Positions 45,811 to 55,395 are shown, numbered from the stretch's first letter. The stretch: 64,000 nt of DNA from Flavobacterium laiguense (GCF_003097655.1 NZ_QCZH01000003.1:186001-250000), one strand, 5' to 3'. Notes: generated by a model from the letters alone, not told the origin. Numbers and translations: made by a program.

Positions 45811-47199
45811 TTAAGGGTTTTGTTTTACAACTCCATTTTGGTCTATCATATATAACAAAGCAGCCATAGTTCCAGCACCAAGTTCTAATTCTCTTTTATC
45901 AATAGCATCAAATTTATCATTTGCCGCATGATGGTAATCAAAATAACGCTGTGAATCTGGCTTTAAACCTGCTTTTACAAGTGTTTGCCCCGTTAATGGC
46001 CCGATGTCTGATCCTGCATGTCCTTTTACAAAACTATGAATTAAATAAGGTTCAAATACATTTTTCCAACCTGCTATTTTAGTAAAATTTGCATCGTCGC
46101 ATTCTAAAAAAAATCCTCTAGGAGTAAATCCTCCTGCATCACTTTCTAAAGCAAAAATGTGATTTTCTTTATTAGCCAAAGACAGTTCTTCGTATTTGCT
46201 TCCGCCTCTTAAACCGTTTTCTTCATTCATAAAAAGAACAACACGAAGCGTATTTTTGGGTTTGTACTTTATAGTGTTAAAAATATTCATCACCTCCATA
46301 CTTTGTACCACTCCCGCACCATCATCATGAGAACCATCAGCTAAATCCCATGAATCCAGATGTCCACCAACAACCATTATATTTTCAGGATGTTCACTCC
46401 CTTTTATTTCCCCCACCACATTGTAGGACAATACATCTTCAAATTGCTTGCAACTTTGCTTAAAATAAAACTTCAATTTTGGATTACTTTTTAAAGTCTT
46501 GCTTAATAATTCGGCTCCATTAGTACTAATTGCTGCTGTTGGAATGTATTGCGCTTTTGGAATATCACCATAACTTTGACTTCCTGTATGCGGAAAGTCA
46601 TCTAATCGCAAACTCAAAGAGCGAACGATAGTGGCAACTGCTCCCATTTTTGAAGCTTCTTTGGCTCCTGCATATCTTTGTTCATTCGCTCCCGAATAAG
46701 CATCAAAAGACTCAATTTCAGCATTATCCATTGGGCGATTGTAAAAAACAATCTTCCCTTTTATTTTATCAACACCCAAAGCTTTCATTTCTTCAAAACT
46801 GTGAACCTCGATTACTTCGGCAGTTAAACCATTTTTTGGTGTGGCAATTGAACCACCCAAAGCACAAATTGGCACTTTTATTTTAGTTGAATTATCTTGA
46901 ATATAGGCTGTTTCTTTTTCGCCACGAACCCATTTAGGCACCATTACTTCTTGTAAATATACTTTATCAAAACCCAATGTTTCCATTTGCTGTTTGGTAT
47001 ATTGAACTGCTTTTTCGGCACCAACTGAACCGGACAATCTAGATCCTACCTCATTAGAAAGATGATCTAGCCATGAATAACATTTAGAATTCGTAAGTGC
47101 AGATTTATAAATTTCCTTAAAAACTTGCTCGTCTTTGGTTTGGGCAAATACAGCAACACTATTTATAAAAAGTAGGGAAAGCAATAGATTCTTTTTCAT
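45811..47199 (-). CDS. Secreted M28 family metallopeptidase
   Basis: A 462-residue exported zinc peptidase (signal peptide ending near VFAQT). Zinc ligands of M28 are visible: His and Asp in VVGGHLDSWD, Asp in GSHDDGAG, catalytic Glu pair in MNEENGLRGG, Asp in LESDAGG and the late His in FDYHHAANDKFD. A PA-like insert is at about 120-260. Relatives such as carboxypeptidase Q or aminopeptidase S cleave peptides at an end; the exact specificity is unknown. Monocistronic. Confidence 0.92.
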   Translation of the reverse strand: MKKNLLLSLLFINSVAVFAQTKDEQVFKEIYKSALTNSKCYSWLDHLSNEVGSRLSGSVGAEKAVQYTKQQMETLGFDKVYLQEVMVPKWVRGEKETAYIQDNSTKIKVPICALGGSIATPKNGLTAEVIEVHSFEEMKALGVDKIKGKIVFYNRPMDNAEIESFDAYSGANEQRYAGAKEASKMGAVATIVRSLSLRLDDFPHTGSQSYGDIPKAQYIPTAAISTNGAELLSKTLKSNPKLKFYFKQSCKQFEDVLSYNVVGEIKGSEHPENIMVVGGHLDSWDLADGSHDDGAGVVQSMEVMNIFNTIKYKPKNTLRVVLFMNEENGLRGGSKYEELSLANKENHIFALESDAGGFTPRGFFLECDDANFTKIAGWKNVFEPYLIHSFVKGHAGSDIGPLTGQTLVKAGLKPDSQRYFDYHHAANDKFDAIDKRELELGAGTMAALLYMIDQNGVVKQNP

Positions 47200-47283
47200 T
47201 TTTGATTTAGTCTAAAATTAATTTTGGTTTATTGGTGCTGCAATTTCGGCATTCTAGAATAAAATCAAAGTTAAAATCAAAAA

Positions 47284-47319
47284 AAAATCCTGCTCACTTT
47301 TAAATGTTTGCAGGATTTT
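47284..47319 (-). terminator. Terminator of the GH97 gene
   Basis: AAAATCCTGC / GCAGGATTTT stem, 16-nt loop, and a T run on the minus strand, 22 nt after the stop codon. Confidence 0.7.
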
Positions 47320-47340
47320 ATTGAATCTTAATTATAATCA

Positions 47341-49428
47341 TTACTTAATCGGCTCAAAACTAATGGCCGTTCCTCCGCCTGGAGCCAAAACCAAATTTAT
47401 TTTTGATTTACTGGTTACCTCAACTGTTTTTATTTTGTACGCCATTGGGTTGTTTTTCCAATCGGCATCTTTGGCGTCTTCATAAATAATCGCTTTATAC
47501 TTTTGTCCTTTAGTAAGAAAATCTAATTTTATTTCAGATTTTCTGGCATTTTCATCTGTGATTGCCCCTAGAAACCACGATTCCTTTCCTTTTGTTTTTC
47601 TCGCAATAGTTACATAATCCCCAGGTTCTGCTTCCAGAATTTTAGTATCATCCCAATCTAAAGCCACATCTTTTATAAATTGAAAAGCATCCGCACGTTT
47701 TTCATAATTCTCTAGTAAATCGGCGGCCATTTGCAATGGAGAATACATCGTTACGTACAATGCCAATTGTTTGGTCAGTGTAGTATGAACTTGTTCTTTT
47801 TTACTTTTGTCATAATAGCTCATTTTAATTTCAAAGATTCCCGGTGTGTAATCCATTGGTCCTCCTAAAAGTCTGGTAAACGGCAATATTGTTTCGTGAC
47901 TTGGCGGATTCCCAACACTCCAAGCGTTGAATTCATTACCACGAGCTGCTTCGGCAGCTATGTAATTTGGATATGTGCGACTGTAACCCGTAGGTCGGGA
48001 AGATTCGTGTGAATTGATCATTATTTTATAATCGGCAGCACGTCTTGCCACAAAGTTGAAGTGATTTACCATCGTTTGTCCATCATGGAATTCGCCACGA
48101 GGAATAATCTTTCCAACATAACCTGATTTAACAGCTGGATAATCATACTTCTTCATCAAATCGAAAGCACGATCCAAATGGCGTTCGTAATTGGCCACAG
48201 ACCCTGATGTTTCATGATGCATGATCATTTTTACGTTTTTTTCTTTGGCATAAGCCGCAACTTCGGCAATATTGAAGTCTGCATAAGGGGTTGTAAAATC
48301 AAAGACTTCTTCTTTCCAATTTCCAAACCAATCTTCCCAACCTGTATTCCATCCTTCTACCAAAACGCCATCAAAACCATTTTTAGCCGCAAAATCAATG
48401 TATCTTTTGGTATTTTCTGTAGTTGCTCCATGCGGTTTTTTACCTGCGCTTTTTTGGGAAGCATCTTGTGTTCCGCTTAAATCCCAAGTTGATTTCCCTA
48501 CGTGCATTTCCCACCAAATTCCAACATATTTTGTTGGTTTTATATAAGAGACATCTTCTATTTCACAAGGTTCGTTTAAGTTTAAAATCATTTGCGAACC
48601 CACAATATCTCTGGCATCATCACTAATCATAATCGTTCTCCAAGGTGATACGCAAGGGGTTTGCAAATAGGCTTTATCTCCTATGGCATTAGGAACCAAT
48701 TGGGAAGATAATTTAAAATTAGCAACATTTAAGTTCAAATGCATCACAGGATAATTGACAACCGCAGCTTCAAAAATATTAACATATAAACCTGTTGGTG
48801 ATTTCATCATTAATGGTGATTGAACCGCATATTTACTAGGAATTGATTTTACTCCAATTCCGTTATTTAAATCCAATTTAGAATTGTCAATTTCAGAAAG
48901 TTTGGTTTCATTATATACATATTCATTACTGTCAAAATCGCCCGGAATCCAAAACGCTTTGTAATCCTCCGTTAAATTAAACTGGGACACTTCATCCGAA
49001 ATAATGAAATAATTTAGATTTTCTTGCTGTGGAAAATCATATCTGAAAGCCACTCCTTCATCGTACACTTTAAAAATGATATTCATTTTTACATTTGTTT
49101 CCTTTTGTTTTAAAGAAATCGTAAGCTCGTTATATTGATTTAGGATATTGGCTTTTTGACCTAAAACGGGCTTCCATGACTCATTAAAAGTCGTTACTTT
49201 TGAAGATAGGATTTCAAAATTAGCATCTAGGGCTTGTTTTTCTTTGAGTTTAATACCCAAAGTACTTTCTAGAATAACGGGTTTACCATTATAATTTGCC
49301 GTATAAGATACTTGGCCATTTCCTACTAACTTAAAATTGAGTTCGATTTTTTTGGAAGGAGATTGTACGCTCTGTGCATGGAGTAATCCCGCCGCAAAAA
49401 CGAAAAAAATAGAAAATAAATATTTCAT
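47341..49428 (-). CDS. Glycoside hydrolase family 97, SusB-like
   Basis: A 695-residue exported enzyme (signal peptide ending LLHAQS). GH97 enzymes remove alpha-linked glucose or galactose with a calcium ion in the active site. The N-terminal beta-sandwich (about 20-290) is followed by a TIM barrel with VGIWWEMHVGKSTW, DGVLVEGWNTGWEDW, MIMHHETSGSV and IMINSHESSRPTG, and a C-terminal beta domain. The Glu residues in the HHE and SHE motifs fit the inverting alpha-glucosidase (SusB) branch; the retaining galactosidase branch uses an Asp instead. It is not next to a SusC/SusD pair. Confidence 0.9.
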   Translation of the reverse strand: MKYLFSIFFVFAAGLLHAQSVQSPSKKIELNFKLVGNGQVSYTANYNGKPVILESTLGIKLKEKQALDANFEILSSKVTTFNESWKPVLGQKANILNQYNELTISLKQKETNVKMNIIFKVYDEGVAFRYDFPQQENLNYFIISDEVSQFNLTEDYKAFWIPGDFDSNEYVYNETKLSEIDNSKLDLNNGIGVKSIPSKYAVQSPLMMKSPTGLYVNIFEAAVVNYPVMHLNLNVANFKLSSQLVPNAIGDKAYLQTPCVSPWRTIMISDDARDIVGSQMILNLNEPCEIEDVSYIKPTKYVGIWWEMHVGKSTWDLSGTQDASQKSAGKKPHGATTENTKRYIDFAAKNGFDGVLVEGWNTGWEDWFGNWKEEVFDFTTPYADFNIAEVAAYAKEKNVKMIMHHETSGSVANYERHLDRAFDLMKKYDYPAVKSGYVGKIIPRGEFHDGQTMVNHFNFVARRAADYKIMINSHESSRPTGYSRTYPNYIAAEAARGNEFNAWSVGNPPSHETILPFTRLLGGPMDYTPGIFEIKMSYYDKSKKEQVHTTLTKQLALYVTMYSPLQMAADLLENYEKRADAFQFIKDVALDWDDTKILEAEPGDYVTIARKTKGKESWFLGAITDENARKSEIKLDFLTKGQKYKAIIYEDAKDADWKNNPMAYKIKTVEVTSKSKINLVLAPGGGTAISFEPIK

Positions 49429-49604
49429 GTGGTTATTTATTAATTTATTAAATCAAAACTAATTATTAATCTAATACCATTTTATTTAAAGAAAACTACA
49501 ACCTTGTAGTTGTAACAAATTGTTATTAATTTTAAGAATTAACTTAATAAAAACCTAACATAAGCTGCTGTTTTTAAACAAAACTTCCTCTGACTGCATA
49601 AAAA

Positions 49605-49625
49605 AAGCTCCTCAAAAAGGAGCTT
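49605..49625 (-). terminator. Terminator of ackA
   Basis: AAGCTCCT / AGGAGCTT stem, five-base loop, minus-strand T run, 19 nt after the ackA stop codon. Confidence 0.8.
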
Positions 49626-49643
49626 CAACAAAATAATTCTTGT

Positions 49644-50843
49644 TTAATTCAAAAGCAAATTGTAAACCTGATTCGCAATTTCTATTTCTTCATTTGTCGG
49701 AATAACCAGAATCTTAGTTTTTGAACTTGGAGTATTTATCTCTCTCATTTCTTTGGAACGAATTTCATTTTTGGCTTGATCCAATTCTAAACCAAAATAA
49801 TCCATATCGGTACACACTAATTTTCTGATGTAGGATGAATTCTCTCCAATTCCTGCTGTAAATACAATAGCGTCCAAACCGTTCAAAACAGCGGTATAAG
49901 AACCTATAAATTTCTTAATTCGATACGCATTCATAGCCAACGCCAACTGACAATCAGCATTTCCTTTTTCGGCATTGGATTCAATATCTCTTAAGTCGCT
50001 ATATCCGGTAAGACCCAGCATTCCACTTTGTTTTTGCAACATTGTATTGACTTCATCTACTGTATATCCTAATGTTTTAACTAAGTAAAAAATTACCGAT
50101 TGATCCACATCTCCACAACGAGTACCCATAATCAATCCATTCATAGGACCAAATCCAAGAGTGTGATCGATACTTTTCCCGTCCTTTATGGCAGTCATAC
50201 TACAGCCATTTCCTAAATGTATGGTAATTATTTTTGAAGTATCCTCAACTCCATTGGCTTTCAAAAATTGAATAGCATTTTCCGAAACGTATTTATGACT
50301 GGTTCCATGAAAACCATAAACACGTACTTTATTCTCGGTTAAAAGAAAATTGGGCACGGCATATTTATGAGCCACAACAGGTATTGTTTGATGAAAAGCA
50401 GTATCAAAAACAGCTATTTGCCTGGCATCTGCAAAAATCTCTTCGGCCACAATTATACCTTCCAAATTGGCTGGATTATGCAATGGTGCCAATTCAATAA
50501 GTTGTTTGATTTTTGCTTTTATCTCTTCATTTATAATAACAGTATTAGAAAAAGCACTACCACCGTGTACTACACGATGCCCAACAGCTTGGATCTCTTT
50601 GGTACTTTTGATTACCCCTATTTTTTCATCCATTAACAATTGGGCAATTTTTTTTAGCCCAATTTTATGATTGGCAATAGGTAATGATTCCTCAATCTTA
50701 ACCGAATCGGTCACATAACTTAAATTTGAACTTTCTAAACCTATTCTATCGATCATACCGCTGCAAATAACTTCGTTTACTGGCATATCAATCAATTGAT
50801 ATTTTATGGATGAACTTCCCGAATTTATTATTACTATTTTCAT
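49644..50843 (-). CDS. ackA: Acetate kinase
   Basis: A 399-residue kinase that interconverts acetyl phosphate and acetate, making ATP. MKIVIINSGSSSIKYQL, VGHRVVHGGSAFSN, catalytic Asp/Arg region IAVFDTAFHQTIP, YGFHGTSHKYVS, HLGNGCSMTAIKDGKS and FTAGIGENSS are all present. It works with Pta, encoded 273 bp upstream on the same strand; the gap holds a repeat, so co-transcription is uncertain. Confidence 0.97.
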   Translation of the reverse strand: MKIVIINSGSSSIKYQLIDMPVNEVICSGMIDRIGLESSNLSYVTDSVKIEESLPIANHKIGLKKIAQLLMDEKIGVIKSTKEIQAVGHRVVHGGSAFSNTVIINEEIKAKIKQLIELAPLHNPANLEGIIVAEEIFADARQIAVFDTAFHQTIPVVAHKYAVPNFLLTENKVRVYGFHGTSHKYVSENAIQFLKANGVEDTSKIITIHLGNGCSMTAIKDGKSIDHTLGFGPMNGLIMGTRCGDVDQSVIFYLVKTLGYTVDEVNTMLQKQSGMLGLTGYSDLRDIESNAEKGNADCQLALAMNAYRIKKFIGSYTAVLNGLDAIVFTAGIGENSSYIRKLVCTDMDYFGLELDQAKNEIRSKEMREINTPSSKTKILVIPTNEEIEIANQVYNLLLN

Positions 50844-50904
50844 TTATTTAGTGAATATACTTTTATGTTTCTTTTCTAATTTTTCTACTATAAACCTTAA
50901 ACCC

Positions 50905-51038
50905 AAATTGCGCAATAGCTCACAGATTTTACTGATCAAACGGATTTACACGGATTTTTTATCGCTGATTCAAAATGCCATATAAAAAATAAGGATCTGT
51001 GACAATCAGTAGAATCCGTAAATTCAGTGGGCAATTTA
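50905..51038. repeat. Imperfect long inverted repeat between pta and ackA
   Basis: Left arm AATTGCGCAATAGCTCACAG... (about 50905-50963) and right arm ...CAGTGGGCAATTT (about 50985-51038) pair imperfectly. Both arms carry variants of the blocks ACTGAT, GGATTT and CACAGAT/GGATCTGTGAC. This composition (AATCAGT, AATCTGTG, AATCCGT blocks) is that of interspersed repeats I recall from Bacteroidetes intergenic regions. No coding potential. Confidence 0.5.
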
Positions 51039-51116
51039 TCCAGTCAAAAGCAAAGTGCCATGATTCTAATGCGGATTCTGGGTTAAACCATTAAACTTTT
51101 AAACTAACAAACTATC

Positions 51117-53210
51117 CTATAATCCCTGTGCCTGTATCGCAGTAATCACAACTGTATTAATGATATCATCGACAGTACAACCACGGCTCAAGTCATTTAC
51201 GGGTTTATTCAAGCCTTGCAACATTGGTCCAATGGCTAAGGCTCCCGTTTCTCTTTGAACCGCTTTGTAGGTATTATTTCCAGTATTCAAATCAGGAAAA
51301 ATCAATACACTGGCATGACCTGCTACTTCAGAATTTGGCATTTTACTTTGTCCTACTTCCAAATCAACTGCGGCATCGTATTGTATAGGTCCTTCAATTT
51401 TAAGGTCAGGGCGTTTTTGTTTCACTATTTCGGTTGCAGCTCGCACTTTATCCACTTCATCTCCTTTTCCTGACGAACCCGAAGAATAGGAAAGCATAGC
51501 GACTTTTGGCTCTATTCCAAATGCTAAACTTGAATCGGCTGATGATATGGCAATTTCTGCCAATTGTTCTGCGGTAGGATTAGGATTGATAGCACAATCT
51601 CCGAAAACAGAAACCCTATCCTCTAAACACATAAAAAACACAGATGACACAACAGAGCAGTTGGGTTTGGTTTTAATAAACTGCAAAGCGGGCAAAATGG
51701 TATGTTGAGTAGTATGTGCCGCTCCCGAAACCATTCCGTCAGCATGACCTTTGTACACCATCATGGTTCCAAAATAAGAGACATCTTCCATTAGATCTTT
51801 GGCCATCCCTAGCGTTACGTTTTTGGCTTTTCGTAATTCATAATAGGTATTCACATAATCATCATAATTCCCGGAATCTATTGGACTAATAATAGGCACT
51901 TTAGAAAAATCGAAATCCAAACCTAATTCAGCTACTTTATTTTCGATCTGTTTTTTATTTCCGATAATAGATATATCGACCACATCCATCGCTTGCAAAC
52001 GAGCGGCAGCTATGATAATTCTTTCATCGCTTCCTTCTGGTAAAACAATATGTTTTCGATGTTCTTTGGCTCTTTTTACTAAGTTGTATTGAAACATTTT
52101 AGGAGTCATTCCTTCTGCTTCAAAAGCGTTAAATTTATTGGTTAACGCATCTAAATCAACGTACTTATCGAACGTATTTATTGAAGTTTCAATTTTTTGC
52201 AAATTACCAGCATATATTTTTGATTTTATACTCCCGATTGTATTTGCGATATGATAAGTCCCTCCTTCGACCGTAATAATTGGCACCACAGAGGAAAGTC
52301 CTTCAATTAGTTTCAATATACTATTCTCTGGTGTTATATTTCCCGTTAATACAATTCCTGAAACTGAAGGATAATTGGCCGATTCATTGGCCTGTAATGC
52401 TCCAAGAATAATATCTGCTCGGTCTCCCGGAGTGATGATAAGACCATTTTCTTTTAGATGCAACAAATAGTTACACAATTGCATTGCACCAATGCTATAG
52501 CTCCCTATTTGATTGTTTAAATATCCATGTCCAAATAATATTTTAGCATCCAATGCTTCAACAATTTCTTGTATCGTTGGATTATTCAAACTAGGAATTA
52601 AAGGGATAGAATTGATAAGAATCGATTCTGGTAAATTTTTCTGTAATCCTGTCGTTACCAATTCCAAATTTTGGGGCTGCACTTTATTGGCTATTACGGC
52701 CAATACTTCTACCTCTTTTAATTTAAATGAATTATAAGCTAAATTTAAACTATCTATTAATTCCTCTAAAGTTTTCCTCACTCCTGAGCCTAGAATAATG
52801 GTAGGTATTCCGAGGTTTTTTGCGATAAGCACATTCATATCCAGTTCGATAACAGTCCCTTCTCCTGAAAAACTGGTTCCTTCAACCAAAACAAAATCAA
52901 AGCGTTCCTCTAATTTTTTGAATTTTTCAATAATTAAATCGACTACCTCCCCTAACTTTCCTTTATTTTTTTTCTTGATTAGCTTACTTTTTGTGATAGC
53001 ATAAGCGTCTTCATATTCAATATCTAAACCAAAATGCGAAATTACCATATCGATATGGGTATCCTTTTCCCCCTCTTCTACATCCTCTATTATCGGTCTA
53101 AAATACCCCACTTTGGCAGTTTTACCCAAAAGAGTTCTCATTAAACCCAAAGTAATTATTGTTTTGCCACAATTTTCATCTATAGTTGCAATATATATAG
53201 CTTTATTCAT
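51117..53210 (-). CDS. pta: Phosphate acetyltransferase
   Basis: A 697-residue enzyme that converts acetyl-CoA and phosphate to acetyl phosphate. Three parts: an N-terminal P-loop-like domain (KAIYIATIDENCGKTIITLGLMRTL), a DRTGG domain (about 215-330), and the catalytic PTA_PTB domain (from about 370: RAKEHRKHIVLPEGSDERIIIAAA; MVSGAAHTTQHTILPALQ; MLSYSSGSSGKGDEVDKV; SEVAGHASVLIFPDLNTGN). This is the long Pta type. It forms the acetate pathway with AckA. Confidence 0.96.
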   Translation of the reverse strand: MNKAIYIATIDENCGKTIITLGLMRTLLGKTAKVGYFRPIIEDVEEGEKDTHIDMVISHFGLDIEYEDAYAITKSKLIKKKNKGKLGEVVDLIIEKFKKLEERFDFVLVEGTSFSGEGTVIELDMNVLIAKNLGIPTIILGSGVRKTLEELIDSLNLAYNSFKLKEVEVLAVIANKVQPQNLELVTTGLQKNLPESILINSIPLIPSLNNPTIQEIVEALDAKILFGHGYLNNQIGSYSIGAMQLCNYLLHLKENGLIITPGDRADIILGALQANESANYPSVSGIVLTGNITPENSILKLIEGLSSVVPIITVEGGTYHIANTIGSIKSKIYAGNLQKIETSINTFDKYVDLDALTNKFNAFEAEGMTPKMFQYNLVKRAKEHRKHIVLPEGSDERIIIAAARLQAMDVVDISIIGNKKQIENKVAELGLDFDFSKVPIISPIDSGNYDDYVNTYYELRKAKNVTLGMAKDLMEDVSYFGTMMVYKGHADGMVSGAAHTTQHTILPALQFIKTKPNCSVVSSVFFMCLEDRVSVFGDCAINPNPTAEQLAEIAISSADSSLAFGIEPKVAMLSYSSGSSGKGDEVDKVRAATEIVKQKRPDLKIEGPIQYDAAVDLEVGQSKMPNSEVAGHASVLIFPDLNTGNNTYKAVQRETGALAIGPMLQGLNKPVNDLSRGCTVDDIINTVVITAIQAQGL

Positions 53211-53550
53211 TTTTATACTTTTAAAAATTTAATCACTTATGGACTCTATACAAAAATACCTCTTTAATTATTTTTTAAATATGACTTAAATCAGTTTTGA
53301 AAAATAAACTTCATTTTATCTTTCTATAAAATTGAAGTCCGATTAAATTCAAAGCCAAAATTTATTTTGTGTTATTTTCTCGCAAAGACGCAAAGACGCA
53401 AAGTCTAGCGTTATTTTCTTTGCGTCTTTGCGCCTTTGCGAGAAATTTTAAAAATCTAGCGTGCTATTAGTCTATCTTTTAAAAGTAACTCAAATACAAC
53501 ACATAATAGAATACTTTAAAATCTTAGTCGACAACTATCCTTCAATAAAA
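53211..53550. repeat. Intergenic region with a CGCAAAGA palindrome
   Basis: This 340-bp gap between corA and pta holds a strong inverted repeat: 28-nt arms at 53376-53403 and 53418-53445 (27/28 complementary), made of tandem GCAAAGAC units and flanked by TTTCTC/GAGAAA, around a 14-nt loop. A TCTAGCG string recurs at 53404-53410 and 53455-53461. The repeat is of the interspersed type common between genes in flavobacteria. The rest, apart from the pta -7 box, shows nothing I can support. Confidence 0.65.
53251..53258 (-). promoter_or_regulatory. Putative -7 box TATTTTTG for pta
   Basis: Exact TAnnTTTG match on the minus strand, 41 nt before the pta ATG; no matching -33 box. Confidence 0.35.
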
Positions 53551-54621
53551 TCAAAACCACCTTCTCCTTTTAAAATAAAAAACCATCCCAATTACTACTA
53601 AAAACATAAAACCCATTACCAAAAAATATCCATTGTGATATCGCAATTCGGGCATATTATCAAAATTCATTCCGTAAATACCCACTATAAAAGTAAGCGG
53701 AATAAATATCACCGAAATAATTGTCAGCGTTTTCATAATCTCATTCATCTTATGCGTTTGTGCCGCAAAAAAGAAATTGGAAGCACTTTCCAAGGATCCC
53801 ATATCCGATTCTATTTGTTCCAAAAGCTCCAAGCATTTTTGATGCAAACGAGTAAAAAAAATAAAATTATCCGATTCAATTTCATTAAACACATCATCCT
53901 CTTTTATGCTTTTGATGTCATATAAAGAATCCCGAAGCGGAATGATAGAACGTTTCAAGAAATTAAAATTATCCCTATGACTTTCAATTTTTTCCAAAGT
54001 AATGGGATCGGCACTATTTTTGGTGAAATCTATCAATTCTTCTATTTTATTCTCTTCGTTTTCAAGCGTGATATAAAAATTCCCTATAATGGAATCCAAC
54101 AGAATATACAATAGATAATCGGGCTTCTTGGTACGTACAATTCCAGAATTGGTTCGAATCCGTTCCCGTATGTGGGTAAAAAAATCACTTCTTTTTTCCT
54201 GAAAAGAAATCAACATTCCTTTTTTTAACAAAAAACTTATCTGCTCTACCCTTATATCATCTGAGTTTTCTGCAGGCAACATCGATTTTATATTAAAAAA
54301 CAAAACGTCTTTTTCCTCTTCAAGTTTGGTTCTTTTGGTGGTATTTAAAATATCGGCCAACATAAAATTGTCTATATTAAAATGTACCGCTACTTCTTTA
54401 AGCAAATCAATATCGCTCAATCCGTGAATATTTAACCAATTTATTTTAGTTAAATCAATATGCTTTTCCAAGCTATCAATAGTTCCATTTTCATATTCAT
54501 TCACCGTACAATCATCATAAACAAACAATTGCATTTCAATCTCTTTGTTTCTGTGCAAACCAGTATATTCGAGACTATAAGGCTGTAATCGTTTCCCTTT
54601 CTTGTATTTGATCTTTCTCAT
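53551..54621 (-). CDS. corA: Magnesium/cobalt transporter CorA
   Basis: A 356-residue inner-membrane channel for Mg2+ (also Co2+/Ni2+). The long N-terminal cytoplasmic part forms the funnel (text NWLNIHGLSDIDLLKEVAVHF; EQISFLLKKGMLISFQE), followed by a long helix (ESDMGSLESASNFFFAAQTHKMNEIMKTLT), TM1, the pore loop signature YGMNF with DNMPEL after it, TM2 and the basic tail FKRRRWF. The gene is complete. The palindrome of the transposase lies just upstream of its start codon. Confidence 0.95.
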   Translation of the reverse strand: MRKIKYKKGKRLQPYSLEYTGLHRNKEIEMQLFVYDDCTVNEYENGTIDSLEKHIDLTKINWLNIHGLSDIDLLKEVAVHFNIDNFMLADILNTTKRTKLEEEKDVLFFNIKSMLPAENSDDIRVEQISFLLKKGMLISFQEKRSDFFTHIRERIRTNSGIVRTKKPDYLLYILLDSIIGNFYITLENEENKIEELIDFTKNSADPITLEKIESHRDNFNFLKRSIIPLRDSLYDIKSIKEDDVFNEIESDNFIFFTRLHQKCLELLEQIESDMGSLESASNFFFAAQTHKMNEIMKTLTIISVIFIPLTFIVGIYGMNFDNMPELRYHNGYFLVMGFMFLVVIGMVFYFKRRRWF

Positions 54622-54649
54622 AAAATAATTTGTACAGTAATATTACGAA

Positions 54650-54710
54650 AAATTTATTATTTTAGACCTGTCGGGTTTTAAAAACCCGACAGGTCTAAAA
54701 TAATAAATTT
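54650..54710. repeat. Perfect 61-bp palindrome upstream of the tyrosine transposase gene
   Basis: Every one of 30 arm positions pairs around the central A at 54680; the core is GACCTGTCGGGTTTT and its complement. It ends 5 nt before the transposase ATG and 28 nt from the divergent corA start. The core ACCTGTCGGGTTT recurs in the hairpin on the other side of the transposase gene (55331-55371). Confidence 0.9.
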
Positions 54711-54715
54711 AAAAT

Positions 54716-55327
54716 ATGCAAATAATCGAACTCTTAGAATCTGGAAATTATTATCACATCTATAACCGTGGTAACAATAGCGAAACTGTTTTCAAAGAAA
54801 TCAGAAACTATGAACATTTTCTAAATTTATACAACACTCATATAAATCCCATTGCCGATACTTATGCTTGGTGCTTGATGAAAAACCATTTCCATCTATT
54901 GGTACGAATCAAAACTATTGAGGAAATAGTCTTCCTTCAAGAATCTAAAGAATCTCCCATAACAAAGAAAATCATTTCACCACATCAGTCTTTTGGTAAT
55001 TTGTTCAATGCCTATTCCAAAGCAATAAATAAAGGATATGATCGACATGGAGCTCTTTTTGAGAGGCCTTTCAAAAGAAAATTGATTGATAATGACACGT
55101 ATTTACAGAACGTCATAAAATACATACACTACAATCCTGTAAAGCATGGTATATGTGACCATCCCATAGAATATCCTTGGAGTTCCTATCTGACATGTGT
55201 CTCTGACAAGCCTACCAAATTGAGAAGGAATGAAGTGATTTCTATTTTTGATAATTTAGAAAACTTCAAACAGGTTCATAATCAGAATGAGGATTTTTCT
55301 AGTTTAGAGAAATCCTTAAATTTATAA
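54716..55327 (+). CDS. REP-associated tyrosine transposase (IS200-like, Y1 family)
   Basis: A 203-residue single-strand transposase relative. The HUH nuclease motif is H58-F-H60 in CLMKNHFHLLVR; the catalytic Tyr is Y100 in LFNAYSKAINKGYDRHGALFERPFKR; NVIKYIHYNPVKHG and YPWSSY complete the Transposase_17/RAYT pattern. Such proteins nick and join DNA at REP hairpins and are usually single-copy, domesticated genes, not mobile themselves. It lies exactly between two related palindromes (54650-54710 and 55331-55371), its likely substrates. The start codon is directly after the left palindrome. Confidence 0.9.
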   Translation: MQIIELLESGNYYHIYNRGNNSETVFKEIRNYEHFLNLYNTHINPIADTYAWCLMKNHFHLLVRIKTIEEIVFLQESKESPITKKIISPHQSFGNLFNAYSKAINKGYDRHGALFERPFKRKLIDNDTYLQNVIKYIHYNPVKHGICDHPIEYPWSSYLTCVSDKPTKLRRNEVISIFDNLENFKQVHNQNEDFSSLEKSLNL

Positions 55328-55330
55328 TGT

Positions 55331-55371
55331 TTTTTTCATTTTTAAACCTGTCGGGTTTAAAAATGAAAAAA
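55331..55371. repeat. Palindrome downstream of the tyrosine transposase gene
   Basis: 18-nt perfect arms around a TGTCG loop; TTTAAACCTGTCGGGTTTAA lies at its centre. It shares the ACCTGTCGGGTTT core with the upstream 61-bp palindrome but has a different outer stem. It begins 3 nt after the transposase stop codon and slightly overlaps the dnaK terminator. Confidence 0.85.
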
Positions 55372-55395
55372 CCGAGTCATTTCTAACTCGGTTTT
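55368..55395 (-). terminator. Terminator of dnaK
   Basis: AAAACCGAGT / ACTCGGTTTT stem with an 8-nt loop and a minus-strand T run, 50 nt after the dnaK stop codon. Confidence 0.8.
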
